NCBI RefSeq assembly: GCF_001017435.1
Contig: NZ_CP011371.1
Coordinates: 5,766,001 to 5,830,000 of the forward strand
DNA from: Caldimonas brevitalea
GTDB taxonomy: Bacteria > Pseudomonadota > Gammaproteobacteria > Burkholderiales > Burkholderiaceae_C
Direction of reading: 5' to 3'
Length of the DNA: 64,000 bases
The position numbers were made by a program, and so were the translations under genes. Under the pieces are notes generated by a model that saw nothing but the letters and a program-made list of their open reading frames with translations, was not told the origin of the DNA and did no database searches. Positions 34,118-43,674 of this stretch are shown here, piece by piece. Numbering within the stretch: the first letter of the stretch is position 1; every line of letters begins with the position of its first letter.

Positions 34118-37100
34118 ATGAACGCCCCGCTTCCCGAGTCGATCCGCAAAGCGCTCGAATCGGTGTCCTTGGACGACAAATACGCGCTCGACCACGGCCG
34201 CGCCTTCATGAGCGGCGTACAGGCGCTGGTGCGGCTGCCGATGCTGCAACGCACCCGGGACGCACGCAACGGGCTCAACACCGGCGGCTTCATCAGCGGC
34301 TACCGCGGCTCCCCGCTCGGCGGCTACGACCAGGCGCTGTGGCAGGCCAAGCAGCACCTGGCGGCGAACAACATCGTGTTCCAGCCCGGCGTCAACGAGG
34401 AACTGGGCGCGACCGCCGTCTGGGGCACGCAGCAACTCGACCTCTACCCGGAGCAGAAGAAGTTCGACGGCGTGTTCGGCATCTGGTACGGCAAGGGCCC
34501 GGGGGTGGACCGCTGCTCCGATGTCTTCAAGCACGCCAACATGGCCGGCACCGCGAAGCACGGTGGTGTCATCGCGCTGGCCGGCGACGACCACGTCGCC
34601 AAGAGTTCGACCGCGGCACACCAGAGCGACCACATCTTCAAGGCCTGCGGCCTGCCGGTGTTCTTCCCGGCCAGCGTGCAGGAGATCCTGGACCTCGGGT
34701 TGCATGCCTTCGCGATGAGCCGGTTCGCCGGCGTCTGGGCCGGCATGAAGACGATCCAGGAGATCGTCGAATCGTCGTCCAGCGTCTCCGTGGACCCCGA
34801 CCGCGTCGACATCGTGCTGCCCGAGGACTTCGTGATGCCCCCGGGCGGCCTGCACATCCGCTGGCCCGACCCGCCGCTGGAGCAGGAAGCGCGGCTGATG
34901 GACTACAAGTGGTACGCCGCGCTCGCCTATGTGCGGGCCAACCGGCTCAACCACACCGTGATCGACTCGCCGCACGCCCGCCTGGGCCTGATCGCCAGCG
35001 GCAAGGCCTACAACGACACGCGCCAGGCGCTGCACGACCTGGGGCTGGACGACGCCACCTGCCGCCGCATCGGCATCCGTTTGCACAAGGTGTCGGTGGT
35101 GTGGCCGCTCGAGGCGACCATCACGCGCGAGTTCGCCACCGGCCTGCAGGAGATCCTGGTGGTCGAGGAGAAGCGCCAGGTCATCGAATACCAGCTCAAG
35201 GAAGAGCTGTACAACTGGCGCGAGGACGTGCGCCCCAACGTCCTCGGCAAGTTCAGCGAGCCCGACGGCGACCACTCGGGCGGCGAATGGTCGATGCCCA
35301 ACCCGGCGCAGAACTGGCTGCTGCGCGCCAAGGCCGACCTCAACCCCGCGCTGATCGCCAAGGCCATCGCACAGCGCCTCGAGAAGCTGGGCCTGATGCA
35401 GCAGCTCGACCGCGACCTGCGCGCCCACATCACCAGCCGCCTGGCCATCATCGAGGCCAAGGAGCGCGCCCAGGCGGCCCCGACGGTCAGCACCGACCGC
35501 ACGCCCTGGTTCTGCAGCGGCTGCCCGCACAACACCTCCACCCGCGTGCCCGAAGGCTCGCGCGCGGTGGCCGGCATCGGCTGCCACTACATGGTGGTGT
35601 GGATGGACCGGCAGACCTCCACCTTCACGCAAATGGGTGGCGAAGGTGTGCCCTGGGTCGGCCAGGCCCCCTTCACGAAAGAAAAGCATCTGTTCGCCAA
35701 CCTTGGCGACGGCACCTACTTCCATTCGGGCCTGCTGGCGATCCGCCAGAGCATCGCGGCCAAGGTCAACATCACCTACAAGATCCTCTACAACGACGCC
35801 GTGGCGATGACGGGCGGCCAGCCGGTGGACGGCACGATGACGGTGCCGCAGATGACGCGCGAGCTGGAAGCCGAGGGCGTCAAGAAGATGGTGGTGGTGA
35901 CCGACGACCCGGCCCGCTACAACGCCCCGCTGAACCTGGCCCCCGGCGTTTCGGTGCACCACCGCGACGAACTCGACCGCCTCCAGCGCGAGTTCCGCGA
36001 GGTCGAGGGCTGCACCGTCATCATCTACGACCAGACCTGCGCGACCGAAAAGCGCCGCCGCCGCAAGCGCGGCACGATGCCCGACGTGGCCAAGCGGGTG
36101 GTCATCAACGAGCTGGTCTGCGAAGGTTGTGGTGACTGCTCGGTGCAGAGCAACTGTCTGTCGGTCGAACCGGTGGAGACCGAATTCGGCCGCAAGCGCC
36201 GCATCAACCAGAGCACCTGCAACAAGGACTTTTCCTGTGTGAAAGGTTTCTGCCCGAGCTTCGTGACGGTCGAAGGCGGCCAGCTGAAGTCGGCCAAGAA
36301 GACTGGCGCGGCGCGGCCCGACCCGCGCTCGTTGCCGCCGCTGCCCGAGCCGACACTCCCGCTGGCGGAACGGGCCTACGGCATCGTCGTGGCCGGAGTC
36401 GGCGGCACCGGCGTCATCACGATCGGCCAGCTGCTCGGCATGGCCGCCCACCTGGAAGGCAAGGGGGTGGTGACACAAGACGCCGCCGGCCTGGCCCAGA
36501 AAGGCGGCAGCACCTGGAGCCACATCCAGATCGCCAACCGCGCCGACGCGATCCACACCACCCGCGTGGGCACGGCCGAAGCCGACCTGGTGCTCGGCTG
36601 CGACCCGATCGTCGCCGCCAACAAGACCACGCTCGCGGCGATGGTCGAAGGCCGCACCAAGGTCGCCTTGAACGCCCACGGTACGCCGACGGCGGCCTTC
36701 GTCCACAACCCCGATTGGGAGTTCCCGGGCGGCAATTGCGACGCCTTGCTGGCGCAGACGGTCGGCGATGCCAATGTCGGCCGCTTCGACGCCGACCAGC
36801 TGTCGCTGCGCCTGCTCGGCGATTCGATCTATGCCAACCCGATGATGCTGGGTTATGCGTGGCAGAAGGGCTGGGTGCCGCTCAGCCACGCCGCGCTGAT
36901 GCGGGCGATCGAGTTGAACGGGGTGCAGGTGGAGCACAACAAGACGGCCTTCGAATGGGGCCGCCGCGCGGCGCACGACCTCGCCGCCGTCGCCGGCCTG
37001 GCCGAGCCGCAAGGCCAGGTGGTGCAGTTCGTCAAGAAACAGAAGGTCGACCTCGAAACCTTGATCGCCCGCCGCGAGGCCTTCCTGACCGACTACCAGA

Positions 37101-37696
37101 ACGCCGCCTACGCACGCCGCTACCGCAGCTTCGTCGAGCGGGTGCGCCTGGCCGAAGCGCCGTTGGGCTCGACCCGGCTGACCGAGGCCGTCGCCCGCGG
37201 CCTGTTCAAGCTGATGGCCTACAAGGACGAATACGAGGTGGCGCGTTTGCACACCGACCGCAGCTTCCTGGACAAGATCGGCCAGCAGTTCGAAGGCGAT
37301 TACAAGCTGACCTACCACCTGGCGCCGCCGCTGCTCGCGCAGCGCAACGACCAAGGTGAACTGCAGAAGCGGCGTTACGGCCCCTGGATGCTGCGTGCCT
37401 TCGGCCTGTTGGCCCGGCTCAAGGGCCTGCGCGGCACCGCCCTCGACCCGTTTGGCTACACCGACGAGCGCAAGACCGAGCGCGCGCTGATCGGCCAGTA
37501 CCAGGACACGGTCGAAGAACTGCTGACATCGCTGACGGCCGAGCGGCTGCCGCTCGCGGTCGAGCTGGCGCGTATCGCCGACGACATCCGCGGCTACGGC
37601 CACGTGAAGGAGCGCCATCTGGTCGCGGCACGTGCCAAGTGGGAACGGCTGCTGGTCGAGTGGCGGGCCGCGGCCCCGACACGACAGGCGGCGTGA
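34118..37696 (+). CDS. Indolepyruvate ferredoxin oxidoreductase, fused alpha/beta-gamma subunits
   Basis: 1192-aa fused 2-oxoacid:ferredoxin oxidoreductase that decarboxylates aryl or branched 2-oxoacids to acyl-CoA. N-terminal part: TGGFISGYRGSPLGGYDQALW and GVNEELGATAVWG. Central TPP-binding domain: GCPHNTSTRVPEGSRAVAGIGCHYM, then NLGDGTYFHSGLLA ... ILYNDAVAMTGGQP. A Cys cluster (CEGCGDCSVQSNC and further Cys in CNKDFSCVKGFCP) should hold an Fe-S cluster. The C-terminal gamma-type domain begins at GIVVAGVGGTGVITIGQLLGMAA. Start at 34118 with AGGAG 7 nt upstream. The divergent Lrp gene suggests control by amino acids such as phenylalanine. Confidence 0.94.
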   Translation: MNAPLPESIRKALESVSLDDKYALDHGRAFMSGVQALVRLPMLQRTRDARNGLNTGGFISGYRGSPLGGYDQALWQAKQHLAANNIVFQPGVNEELGATAVWGTQQLDLYPEQKKFDGVFGIWYGKGPGVDRCSDVFKHANMAGTAKHGGVIALAGDDHVAKSSTAAHQSDHIFKACGLPVFFPASVQEILDLGLHAFAMSRFAGVWAGMKTIQEIVESSSSVSVDPDRVDIVLPEDFVMPPGGLHIRWPDPPLEQEARLMDYKWYAALAYVRANRLNHTVIDSPHARLGLIASGKAYNDTRQALHDLGLDDATCRRIGIRLHKVSVVWPLEATITREFATGLQEILVVEEKRQVIEYQLKEELYNWREDVRPNVLGKFSEPDGDHSGGEWSMPNPAQNWLLRAKADLNPALIAKAIAQRLEKLGLMQQLDRDLRAHITSRLAIIEAKERAQAAPTVSTDRTPWFCSGCPHNTSTRVPEGSRAVAGIGCHYMVVWMDRQTSTFTQMGGEGVPWVGQAPFTKEKHLFANLGDGTYFHSGLLAIRQSIAAKVNITYKILYNDAVAMTGGQPVDGTMTVPQMTRELEAEGVKKMVVVTDDPARYNAPLNLAPGVSVHHRDELDRLQREFREVEGCTVIIYDQTCATEKRRRRKRGTMPDVAKRVVINELVCEGCGDCSVQSNCLSVEPVETEFGRKRRINQSTCNKDFSCVKGFCPSFVTVEGGQLKSAKKTGAARPDPRSLPPLPEPTLPLAERAYGIVVAGVGGTGVITIGQLLGMAAHLEGKGVVTQDAAGLAQKGGSTWSHIQIANRADAIHTTRVGTAEADLVLGCDPIVAANKTTLAAMVEGRTKVALNAHGTPTAAFVHNPDWEFPGGNCDALLAQTVGDANVGRFDADQLSLRLLGDSIYANPMMLGYAWQKGWVPLSHAALMRAIELNGVQVEHNKTAFEWGRRAAHDLAAVAGLAEPQGQVVQFVKKQKVDLETLIARREAFLTDYQNAAYARRYRSFVERVRLAEAPLGSTRLTEAVARGLFKLMAYKDEYEVARLHTDRSFLDKIGQQFEGDYKLTYHLAPPLLAQRNDQGELQKRRYGPWMLRAFGLLARLKGLRGTALDPFGYTDERKTERALIGQYQDTVEELLTSLTAERLPLAVELARIADDIRGYGHVKERHLVAARAKWERLLVEWRAAAPTRQAA

Positions 37697-37801
37697 CGGC
37701 GGCCTGTCCGGCCGCGGATTCGTGTCAGATCGCCGGCGGCGCTGCGGCCCGCCGGCGGTGTCCTCGCCCACCCGGGTACGCCGGTTGCGTCTCCCGGCAG
37801 C

Positions 37802-38185
37802 ATGGAAGCTCAGCACACCTTCGAACACACCGAACGCCTGTTGCAGCAAGGCGTCGAATGGCTGCGATTGGCGGTCGAGGGCCTGGGTGCGCTGGTCATC
37901 GCAGCCGGCATCCTGGCGGCCGGCTGGGAACTGTTCCGCCGCCTCGCCCGGCGCGACCGCGAGCATGGCGACTTCTCGCAAGTCCGTCTGGGCTTTGCCC
38001 ACTACCTGGCACTGGCACTCGAATTCCAGCTGGCGGCCGACATCCTGTCGACCGCGGTGGCGCCGAGTTGGGACCGGATCGGCAAACTGGCCGCGATTGC
38101 GGTGATCCGTACCGTGCTCAACTACTTTCTGACCCGTGAAATGGCGCAAGAGCGGTCGCACGAGCGGCCTGCCCCGGGCGATTGA
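37802..38185 (+). CDS. DUF1622-family membrane protein
   Basis: 127-aa integral membrane protein. It starts with an amphipathic segment, then two or three membrane helices (LGALVIAAGILAAGWELFRRLA; YLALALEFQLAADILSTAV; LAAIAVIRTVLNYFLTREM). The FAHYLALALEFQLAADI ... RTVLNYFL pattern is characteristic of DUF1622. Function unknown. It lies 105 bp after the oxidoreductase gene and before the DUF4397 lipoprotein. Confidence 0.85.
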   Translation: MEAQHTFEHTERLLQQGVEWLRLAVEGLGALVIAAGILAAGWELFRRLARRDREHGDFSQVRLGFAHYLALALEFQLAADILSTAVAPSWDRIGKLAAIAVIRTVLNYFLTREMAQERSHERPAPGD

Positions 38186-38282
38186 GAAGCCGCTCGCTGC
38201 AGCGTGTGGCATCTCCTCTGCGCCACAATGTCGGCCTGCCGATCGGCGCGTTCGCGCCGGCCGCTCGTCCAGGGAGTGCCGC

Positions 38283-39128
38283 ATGTCCGAGCCCAACCGC
38301 CATCTGCCACACCACGGGCCACACCACCCGCCACATGAGGGCGCCCAGCGCCCGGACGGGGGCCGGCGCACCCTGCTCGCCGCCCTCGCTGCGGCCGCCC
38401 TCGCGCCACTGGCCGCCTGCGGCGGCGGCGGCGACGATCACCACCACGACGACGACGACGCGGGGCACGAGCAGCTGCCGCTGCTGCGGTTCGTCAACGC
38501 CACGCTCGAGTACGCGTCGCTCGACGTGTTCCTCCCGGACATCCCGGACCGCCCGGCATCGAAACCGGTCGAGATCGATTTGCGCAACGGCGGCACCACC
38601 ACCCCCTATGACAGCCTGGGCGCCAAACGCCATCGGGTCAGGATGAAGAGCACCACCTTCGGCGTCGAGGGTGAAGTAGAGGGCGAGAAGGTGTTCGAGC
38701 CCGACACCTACACCACCGCCCTCGCCTACGGCGGGCGCGGGACGAGCGGCAAACTGGTGTTCCTGGACGAGAACGAGCCGGCGGCGCCAGACGGCCGCCA
38801 CAAGCTGCGCGTCCTGCACGCTTCGCCGCTGCACCAGGCCCTCGACGTCTATGTGACGCCACCGACCATGACCGATCTGCGCGACGAGCCGCCCGCGCTG
38901 GCCGGCATCGCCTATGGCGCCGTGACCGCTTACAAGGCGCTCGCCGTCGGGTTGCTGCGCGTTCACGTCACGGCCGCGGGCAGCAAGACCGTCCTGTACC
39001 GCTCCGACCCCTTCCACCCCTCCGGGTCGATCACCACGCTGGCGCTGTTGCCCAGGAACGATCGATTGCACCTCACCGAGCTGCCGCAGGGCCGCAGCGC
39101 GCAGCAGCACGACAACGTCGTGACGTGA
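38283..39128 (+). CDS. DUF4397 lipoprotein
   Basis: 281-aa lipoprotein. N-terminal RRTLLAALAAAALAPLAACGGGG gives a twin-Arg-like hydrophobic signal with lipobox LAAC. A GGGGDDHHHDDDD linker is rich in His and Asp and could bind metals. The mature part has two DUF4397 repeats (LLRFVNATLEYASLDVFLPD and KLRVLHASPLHQALDVYVTPP ... GAVTAYKALAVGLLRVHVTAAGS), a beta-sandwich fold of unknown role in surface proteins. Start at 38283 has GGGAG upstream; the frame runs to 38136 without support. Confidence 0.85.
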   Translation: MSEPNRHLPHHGPHHPPHEGAQRPDGGRRTLLAALAAAALAPLAACGGGGDDHHHDDDDAGHEQLPLLRFVNATLEYASLDVFLPDIPDRPASKPVEIDLRNGGTTTPYDSLGAKRHRVRMKSTTFGVEGEVEGEKVFEPDTYTTALAYGGRGTSGKLVFLDENEPAAPDGRHKLRVLHASPLHQALDVYVTPPTMTDLRDEPPALAGIAYGAVTAYKALAVGLLRVHVTAAGSKTVLYRSDPFHPSGSITTLALLPRNDRLHLTELPQGRSAQQHDNVVT

Positions 39129-39293
39129 GGGGCAGCGCTCCGCCTGGGCCTTCTTCCCTTCTTTTGCCACACCAAGTCGTAGTAGGTGCCCACGCCGGTT
39201 CCGTCCGGCATCGTCGCCACGCCTGCCCTGGTACAACCACCGTCCGTCGGAACAAGCATGGTCCCGGGGAGCCCCTGTGCCTAGACTTCGCGC

Positions 39294-40163
39294 ATGCTGC
39301 CGCCCCACCTGCCTTCTCACTTTCCGGCCGTCCAGGCCGCCCAGGCGCTGCGACGCGAGCAGCGCCTGCCGTTCCGCATCGCCGGCCAACAGGTCGGCAG
39401 CGTGTCGCGTGCCCATTTGTCGCTGCTGTCGGGCTGCGCGCCGTGGCTGCAGATCGGCTCCGGCGGCGTGCGCATGGACGAGCGGTTGCGCAACGAAGTA
39501 CAGCGCAGCGCCGCCTTGTGTGCCGCCAACCAGATGCTGCGCGACGACGGGGTCATCACCGGCTGGCGCGATGAAACCTATGCCGTGCTGCCCGATCTCG
39601 ACAGCGCGCCGCTGGCGTTGATCGAACGCGCCGCCTCGCGCTTCTGGGGCACCTTGACGATCGGCGCCCACCTCAACGGCTACCTGGCAGACGACTCGGG
39701 CCGCCCGACCCATCTGTGGATCGCCCGGCGTTCGCCCGACAAGGCCACCGACCCGGGCAAGCTCGACAACCTCGTCGGCGCCGGCGTGCCCTGGGGTGAA
39801 ACACCGTTCGAGGCGCTGATGCGCGAGTGCTGGGAAGAATCGGGCCTGAGCGACAGCGTCGCCCGGGGTTCGCGCTTCGGCGAGCAACTGCGCGTGCACT
39901 GCGACATCGCCGAAGGCTTGCAGCACGAAGCCTTGTTCGTCTACGACCTCGAGCTGCCGCACGACTTCGTGCCGCACAACGTCGACGGCGAGGTGGCCGA
40001 ACACCGGCTGCTGCCGGTGGACGAGGTGGTCGAGCTGCTGCATGGCCATGAAATGACGACCGACGCGGCGCTCGCCACGTTGAGCCTGCTCACACGGCAC
40101 GGCCTGGTGGAGCCGGCGGCGCCGTGCTGCCCCAGCGAGCCGGCAGCCCGCCAAGCGGCCTGA
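39294..40163 (+). CDS. Nudix hydrolase with N-terminal DUF4743 domain
   Basis: 289-aa protein of the thiamine-pyrophosphokinase-associated Nudix group. The N-terminal ~110 residues match DUF4743 (RLPFRIAGQQVGSVSRAHL, RDETYAVLPD). The Nudix box follows: GVPWGETPFEALMRECWEESGL, with the REx-EE-G core that binds the divalent metal; the first Gly of the canonical box reads Ala. Relatives hydrolyse damaged or oxidised nucleoside/thiamine diphosphates; the substrate is not determined. Stands alone, convergent with pldA. Confidence 0.88.
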   Translation: MLPPHLPSHFPAVQAAQALRREQRLPFRIAGQQVGSVSRAHLSLLSGCAPWLQIGSGGVRMDERLRNEVQRSAALCAANQMLRDDGVITGWRDETYAVLPDLDSAPLALIERAASRFWGTLTIGAHLNGYLADDSGRPTHLWIARRSPDKATDPGKLDNLVGAGVPWGETPFEALMRECWEESGLSDSVARGSRFGEQLRVHCDIAEGLQHEALFVYDLELPHDFVPHNVDGEVAEHRLLPVDEVVELLHGHEMTTDAALATLSLLTRHGLVEPAAPCCPSEPAARQAA

Positions 40164-40255
40164 GCAGGGCGGCCGCGACCAAGGGCCAAACGGCGCTCGG
40201 CCCCGCACGCCCCCGGGCTCCAGCCGGAACAGTTGAAAACGCCTCCGCTGCTGCG

Positions 40256-40280
40256 GGGCGGGCATTGCCAGCGCCCGCCC
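40256..40280. terminator. GC hairpin between convergent Nudix and pldA genes
   Basis: Perfect 8-bp inverted repeat GGGCGGGC / GCCCGCCC with a 9-nt loop in the 171-bp space between two convergent genes. There is no T-tract on either side, so it is a candidate bidirectional stop only. Confidence 0.35.
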
Positions 40281-40334
40281 GGCTGGCTGGGGCCCTCTCC
40301 TCGAGGAACGGCGGCGTAGCCGAACCCGCGCCCC

Positions 40335-41552
40335 TCAAAACTCGAACAGCGTCAGCCCCACGCCCACACTCGTCTGGCGGAAGTTGTAGTCCAGCAAGGT
40401 TTCGCCGTAGCCAGTGAAGGCCTGCACATACCAGCGCAACCCGTCCGGCTTGTCGCGGTCGATCGGGTAGGTCCAGTCGAACTGCAGCGAGCCGTGCTTG
40501 AGGTCGCGCAGGTTGTTGCGCCAGCGCAGTGCCGCGGTGGCCTGGCCGGGCACCCAGGTGAGCGCCAGTTCGCCGCGCCCGATGTAGTGCACCAGGTCGG
40601 GGTTGTCGTCGTCTTCCGGGTCTTCGCTCAGGCGCTTGTGGATACGGCCGTACAGCGTCACGTCACCCCGCTCGAAGCCGGCGCCCAGGTAGACCCGGTT
40701 CCAGCTGCGCGACAACGGGTCGGTCTGGCCATTCGACTGGTGGGCCAGACCCGCTTGCAACATCCGGAACTCCCAGCCGCCCGGGAGCGACCGCAAGCCC
40801 TCGGGCACGGGCACCACGTAGATCAGCTCGGGCTCGAAGTCGGTGTTGCGGAACGGCGACGACTCCTTGCGGTTCCACACCTGCCACAGCGATTGCTGCG
40901 TATAGCCGAACCAGATGTCGGCGTCGGGCAGCAACACACTCTGCGCGATCTTGGTGCGCACCGACAGCTGCAGCTTGGCTTCGAGGTGCTTGTAGCCGGG
41001 CTGGGTCGCGGGGCTGGGCTGGGTCGGGCTGCTGGGCGAGCGGTTGATGTGGTCGGTGTAGTGCAGCGGCAGCAGGAAGTTGGGCCGGTAGGTCTTGAAG
41101 TTGAAGGTGCCGCGCTTGTCGCTGCGATCGAGTTCCCAGAAGCTCGACCACAAACTGGGCGAGCGCCGCCCCTGCAAACCGGTGCCGGCGACCGCGACCA
41201 CCGGGGAGTCCGCAGCGCCGGCAGGAGGCGCCGGCGGTGTGACGACGGCGGGCAAGGGCGCCGGCTGTGACACGACGCCAGCAGGAGCGGCCGGCGTGGG
41301 CGCCGGCGTTTTCGATCCTTCGGCACCGGGCCGCCCGGCCAATCGGTCATAACAGGCCAGCCGCTCGCTGTCGCCGATGACGCTGGCGCAACTGGTCAGG
41401 CTCAGCGGTTGCACCGGCGCCTGCGCCCAGGCGCTGGAAGCGCCCGCAACGCACGCTGCCGCGGCGAGCGGCAGCCACACGGCCTGGGGACGCTCGCGCA
41501 GGGCCGGCCGGCGAGAATGCAAGGGATATCGATGCAAAGGGTGTAATTGCAT
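40335..41552 (-). CDS. pldA: Outer-membrane phospholipase A
   Basis: 405-aa OMPLA-type beta-barrel enzyme that hydrolyses phospholipids in the outer membrane. The catalytic residues are visible: GLAHQSNGQ with His271 and Ser273, and Asn285 in SRSWNRVYL, with exactly the His-Ser-Asn spacing of E. coli PldA. It ends in a terminal Phe (LTLFEF), the barrel assembly signal. A signal peptide (to about residue 43, SSAWAQ) is followed by a cysteine-bearing ~85-residue Pro/Ala linker (CASVIGDSERLACYDRLAGR) not present in E. coli PldA. Calcium-dependent dimer in known homologues. Confidence 0.93.
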   Translation of the reverse strand: MQLHPLHRYPLHSRRPALRERPQAVWLPLAAAACVAGASSAWAQAPVQPLSLTSCASVIGDSERLACYDRLAGRPGAEGSKTPAPTPAAPAGVVSQPAPLPAVVTPPAPPAGAADSPVVAVAGTGLQGRRSPSLWSSFWELDRSDKRGTFNFKTYRPNFLLPLHYTDHINRSPSSPTQPSPATQPGYKHLEAKLQLSVRTKIAQSVLLPDADIWFGYTQQSLWQVWNRKESSPFRNTDFEPELIYVVPVPEGLRSLPGGWEFRMLQAGLAHQSNGQTDPLSRSWNRVYLGAGFERGDVTLYGRIHKRLSEDPEDDDNPDLVHYIGRGELALTWVPGQATAALRWRNNLRDLKHGSLQFDWTYPIDRDKPDGLRWYVQAFTGYGETLLDYNFRQTSVGVGLTLFEF

Positions 41553-41734
41553 GGCAGCGGAGTGTGCCGCAAGTCCCCCTTCCGGCCCTGTCTAGAAGTT
41601 GTTTCCTTTCAAAGCATTCGAACGGTTCGGTCAACAGCGGTGAACTTTCCCTTGCAACCGGCCTCCTATGCTTCACAGGTGCACCGCGGCAGCCCGCGAC
41701 ACACCCCCGTGTTTTTCCACTTCAGGCGATTTCA

Positions 41735-42304
41735 ATGCAAACCACCGTCCCGGTTCCCGGCAGCGTCCGCTACAGCGGCCTCGCGATCGCCTTTCACTGG
41801 GTGCTGGCGGTGGCCATCGTGGTCGCCTTCTGCGTCGGCTTCTACATGACCGGGCTGTCGATGTCGCCCACCCGGCTGAAGCTCTACAACTGGCACAAAT
41901 GGGCCGGCGTCGTGATCCTCGCGCTATCGGCCGCGCGGCTGTTGTGGCGTTTGCTCAAGCGCCCGCCGGCGCTGCCCGACACCATCGTCGCCGGCATGCC
42001 GCGCTGGCAACAGGTGGCGCACCACGCCACGCACGGTCTGCTGTATCTGCTGTTCTTCGCCGTGCCGCTGGTCGGCTGGGCCTACAGTTCGTCGGCCGGT
42101 TTCCCCATCGTGCTGTTCGGCACGGTGCCGCTGCCCGACTTCGTGACGCCCGACAAGGCGCTCGCCGAAGTGCTCAAGCCGATCCACCGCTGGCTCGCCT
42201 ACACGCTCGCCTCGCTGGTGGTGGTGCACATCGCGGCCGCGCTCAAGCACCATTTCATCGACCGCGACGGACTGCTGGCCCGCATGGTGCCCGGGCTGCG
42301 CTGA
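41735..42304 (+). CDS. Cytochrome b561
   Basis: 189-aa four-helix di-haem membrane protein. Likely haem-ligating His residues are in AIAFHWVLA, YNWHKWAGV, VAHHATHGLLYLL and SLVVVHIAAALKHHF. Helices lie at about 15-37, 50-68, 90-112 and 150-172. It moves electrons through the inner membrane. The start at 41735 is chosen because it opens the typical MQTTVPVPGSVRYSGLAIAFHW; upstream frame to 41564 is non-coding-like. Together with the YceI genes downstream it matches the common b561-YceI (YceJ-YceI) pairing. Confidence 0.92.
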   Translation: MQTTVPVPGSVRYSGLAIAFHWVLAVAIVVAFCVGFYMTGLSMSPTRLKLYNWHKWAGVVILALSAARLLWRLLKRPPALPDTIVAGMPRWQQVAHHATHGLLYLLFFAVPLVGWAYSSSAGFPIVLFGTVPLPDFVTPDKALAEVLKPIHRWLAYTLASLVVVHIAAALKHHFIDRDGLLARMVPGLR

Positions 42305-42344
42305 ACAACATTCATTTCTTCTTTCTTTGTTTGGAAACGACCCC

Positions 42345-42923
42345 ATGACCTTGACCCTCCTGCCCCGCGTCGCGCTCGTTGCCTTTGCCGCCGCCGCGGC
42401 CGCAACCCCGGCGCTCGCACAACAACAAAAGCTGGTGCCGGCGCAAAGCGAGATTGTTTTCGTGAGCAAGCAGATGGGCGTGCCCGTGGAAGGCCGTTTC
42501 CAGAAGTTCGACGCCCGCGTTGCGTTCGACCCGAAGAAGCCCGAGACGGCCAACATCGCCTTCAGCGTCGACCTCGGCAGTGCCGCCCTCGGCGCGCCGG
42601 AAACCGAAGCGGAGCTGGTCAAGCCGTCGTGGTTCAACGTGCCCAAGTTCCCCCAGGCCACCTTCCAGTCCACCGGCGTGAAGCCGCTGGGCGGCGGCAA
42701 GTTCGAAGTGGCCGGCAAGCTCAACATCAAGGGCAACGCCCGCGACCTGGTGGTGCCCGTGACGCTGTCGCAAAGCGGTGCCACGACGAACGCCAGCGGC
42801 GCGTTCACGCTCAAGCGGCTCGATTTCAAGATCGGCGAAGGCGAATGGGCCGACACCTCGATGGTGGCCAACGATGTGCAAGTGAAATTCAAGCTGGCGC
42901 TGACCGGCGTGGGCACCCTCTGA
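42345..42923 (+). CDS. YceI-family periplasmic protein (1)
   Basis: 192-aa secreted lipocalin-like protein. Signal peptide ends at ALAQQQ. YceI pattern: SEIVFVSKQMGVPVEGRFQKFDARVAFDP, then ADTSMVANDVQVKFKLALTGVG. The family binds isoprenoid lipids such as polyprenyl-phosphate or ubiquinone. 40 bp after cytochrome b561, first of three YceI genes. It lacks the Cys pair seen in the next two. Confidence 0.9.
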   Translation: MTLTLLPRVALVAFAAAAAATPALAQQQKLVPAQSEIVFVSKQMGVPVEGRFQKFDARVAFDPKKPETANIAFSVDLGSAALGAPETEAELVKPSWFNVPKFPQATFQSTGVKPLGGGKFEVAGKLNIKGNARDLVVPVTLSQSGATTNASGAFTLKRLDFKIGEGEWADTSMVANDVQVKFKLALTGVGTL

Positions 42924-42984
42924 ACCCCGGCCGAGGCTGCTCGTCCCTGCTCTTTTTCTCCCCTCCTCCCCCTTTTCTCTCTGA

Positions 42985-43569
42985 ATGGAAACCACTGTGA
43001 AGAAGACCCTTGTTGTCGCGGCCGCCCTGTTGTCGGCCTCTCTTGGCGCTCAAGCCCAATCGGCCACCTACGCGATCGACCCGACGCACACCTTCGTGAC
43101 CTTCGAAGTGACGCACTTCGGCACCTCCACCAACCGCGGCCGCTTCGACAAAAAGGAAGGCACGGTGCAGTTCGACCGCGCCGGCAAGACCGGCAAGGTC
43201 GAGCTGACGCTGGACACCGCGTCGATCAACACCGGCGTGGCGCCGTTCAACAAGCACCTGCAGGGCAAGGACTTCTTCAACAGCGAAGAGCACCCGACCG
43301 CCAAGTTCGTCGGCGACAAGTTCACCTTCGACGGTGACAAGGTGGCCTCGGTCAGCGGCACGCTGACGCTGCTGGGCAAGACCCAGCCGGTGACGCTGAA
43401 GGCCAACCGCTTCAACTGCTACCAGAACCCGATGCTCAAGCGGGAAGTCTGCGGCGGCGACTTCGAGACCACCATCCAGCGCAGCCAATGGGGCATGAAC
43501 TGGGGCCTGAACATGGGCCAGCCCGACGACGTGCGACTGCTGGTGCAGGTCGAGGCCGTCAAGCAGTAA
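42985..43569 (+). CDS. YceI-family periplasmic protein (2)
   Basis: 194 aa; signal peptide KKTLVVAAALLSASLGAQAQ then YAIDPTHTFVTFEVTHFGTSTNRGRFDKKEGTVQFD, the canonical YceI start, with SEEHPTAKFVGDKF, GTLTLLGKTQPVTLKANRFNCY and KREVCGGDFETTIQRSQWGMNWGLN. The two Cys (FNCY, REVCGGDF) match the E. coli-type YceI. A GTG at 42997 (protein starts MKKTLVV) is a good alternative start since GGAAA precedes it as in the gene upstream. Followed by a strong terminator. Confidence 0.93.
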   Translation: METTVKKTLVVAAALLSASLGAQAQSATYAIDPTHTFVTFEVTHFGTSTNRGRFDKKEGTVQFDRAGKTGKVELTLDTASINTGVAPFNKHLQGKDFFNSEEHPTAKFVGDKFTFDGDKVASVSGTLTLLGKTQPVTLKANRFNCYQNPMLKREVCGGDFETTIQRSQWGMNWGLNMGQPDDVRLLVQVEAVKQ

Positions 43570-43609
43570 GAAGAAGACGACGCCACCTGCGCGTCGAGAC
43601 GCTCACGCA

Positions 43610-43646
43610 GCCCCCGTCCGGCCCCCGCCGACGGGGGCTTTTGTTT
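43610..43646 (+). terminator. Rho-independent terminator after YceI (2)
   Basis: GCCCCCGTC / GACGGGGGC perfect 9-bp stem followed by TTTTGTTT, 40 bp after the YceI stop. Ends the b561-YceI-YceI operon and separates the third YceI gene. Confidence 0.85.
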
Positions 43647-43674
43647 GCAGGGCTGCTCCCCGCACAATGCGCGC

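Noticed and set aside
34037..38371. 1444-codon minus-strand open frame opposite the indolepyruvate oxidoreductase
   Set aside because: Antisense shadow of a well-supported gene, with His/Arg/Gly-rich low-complexity translation.
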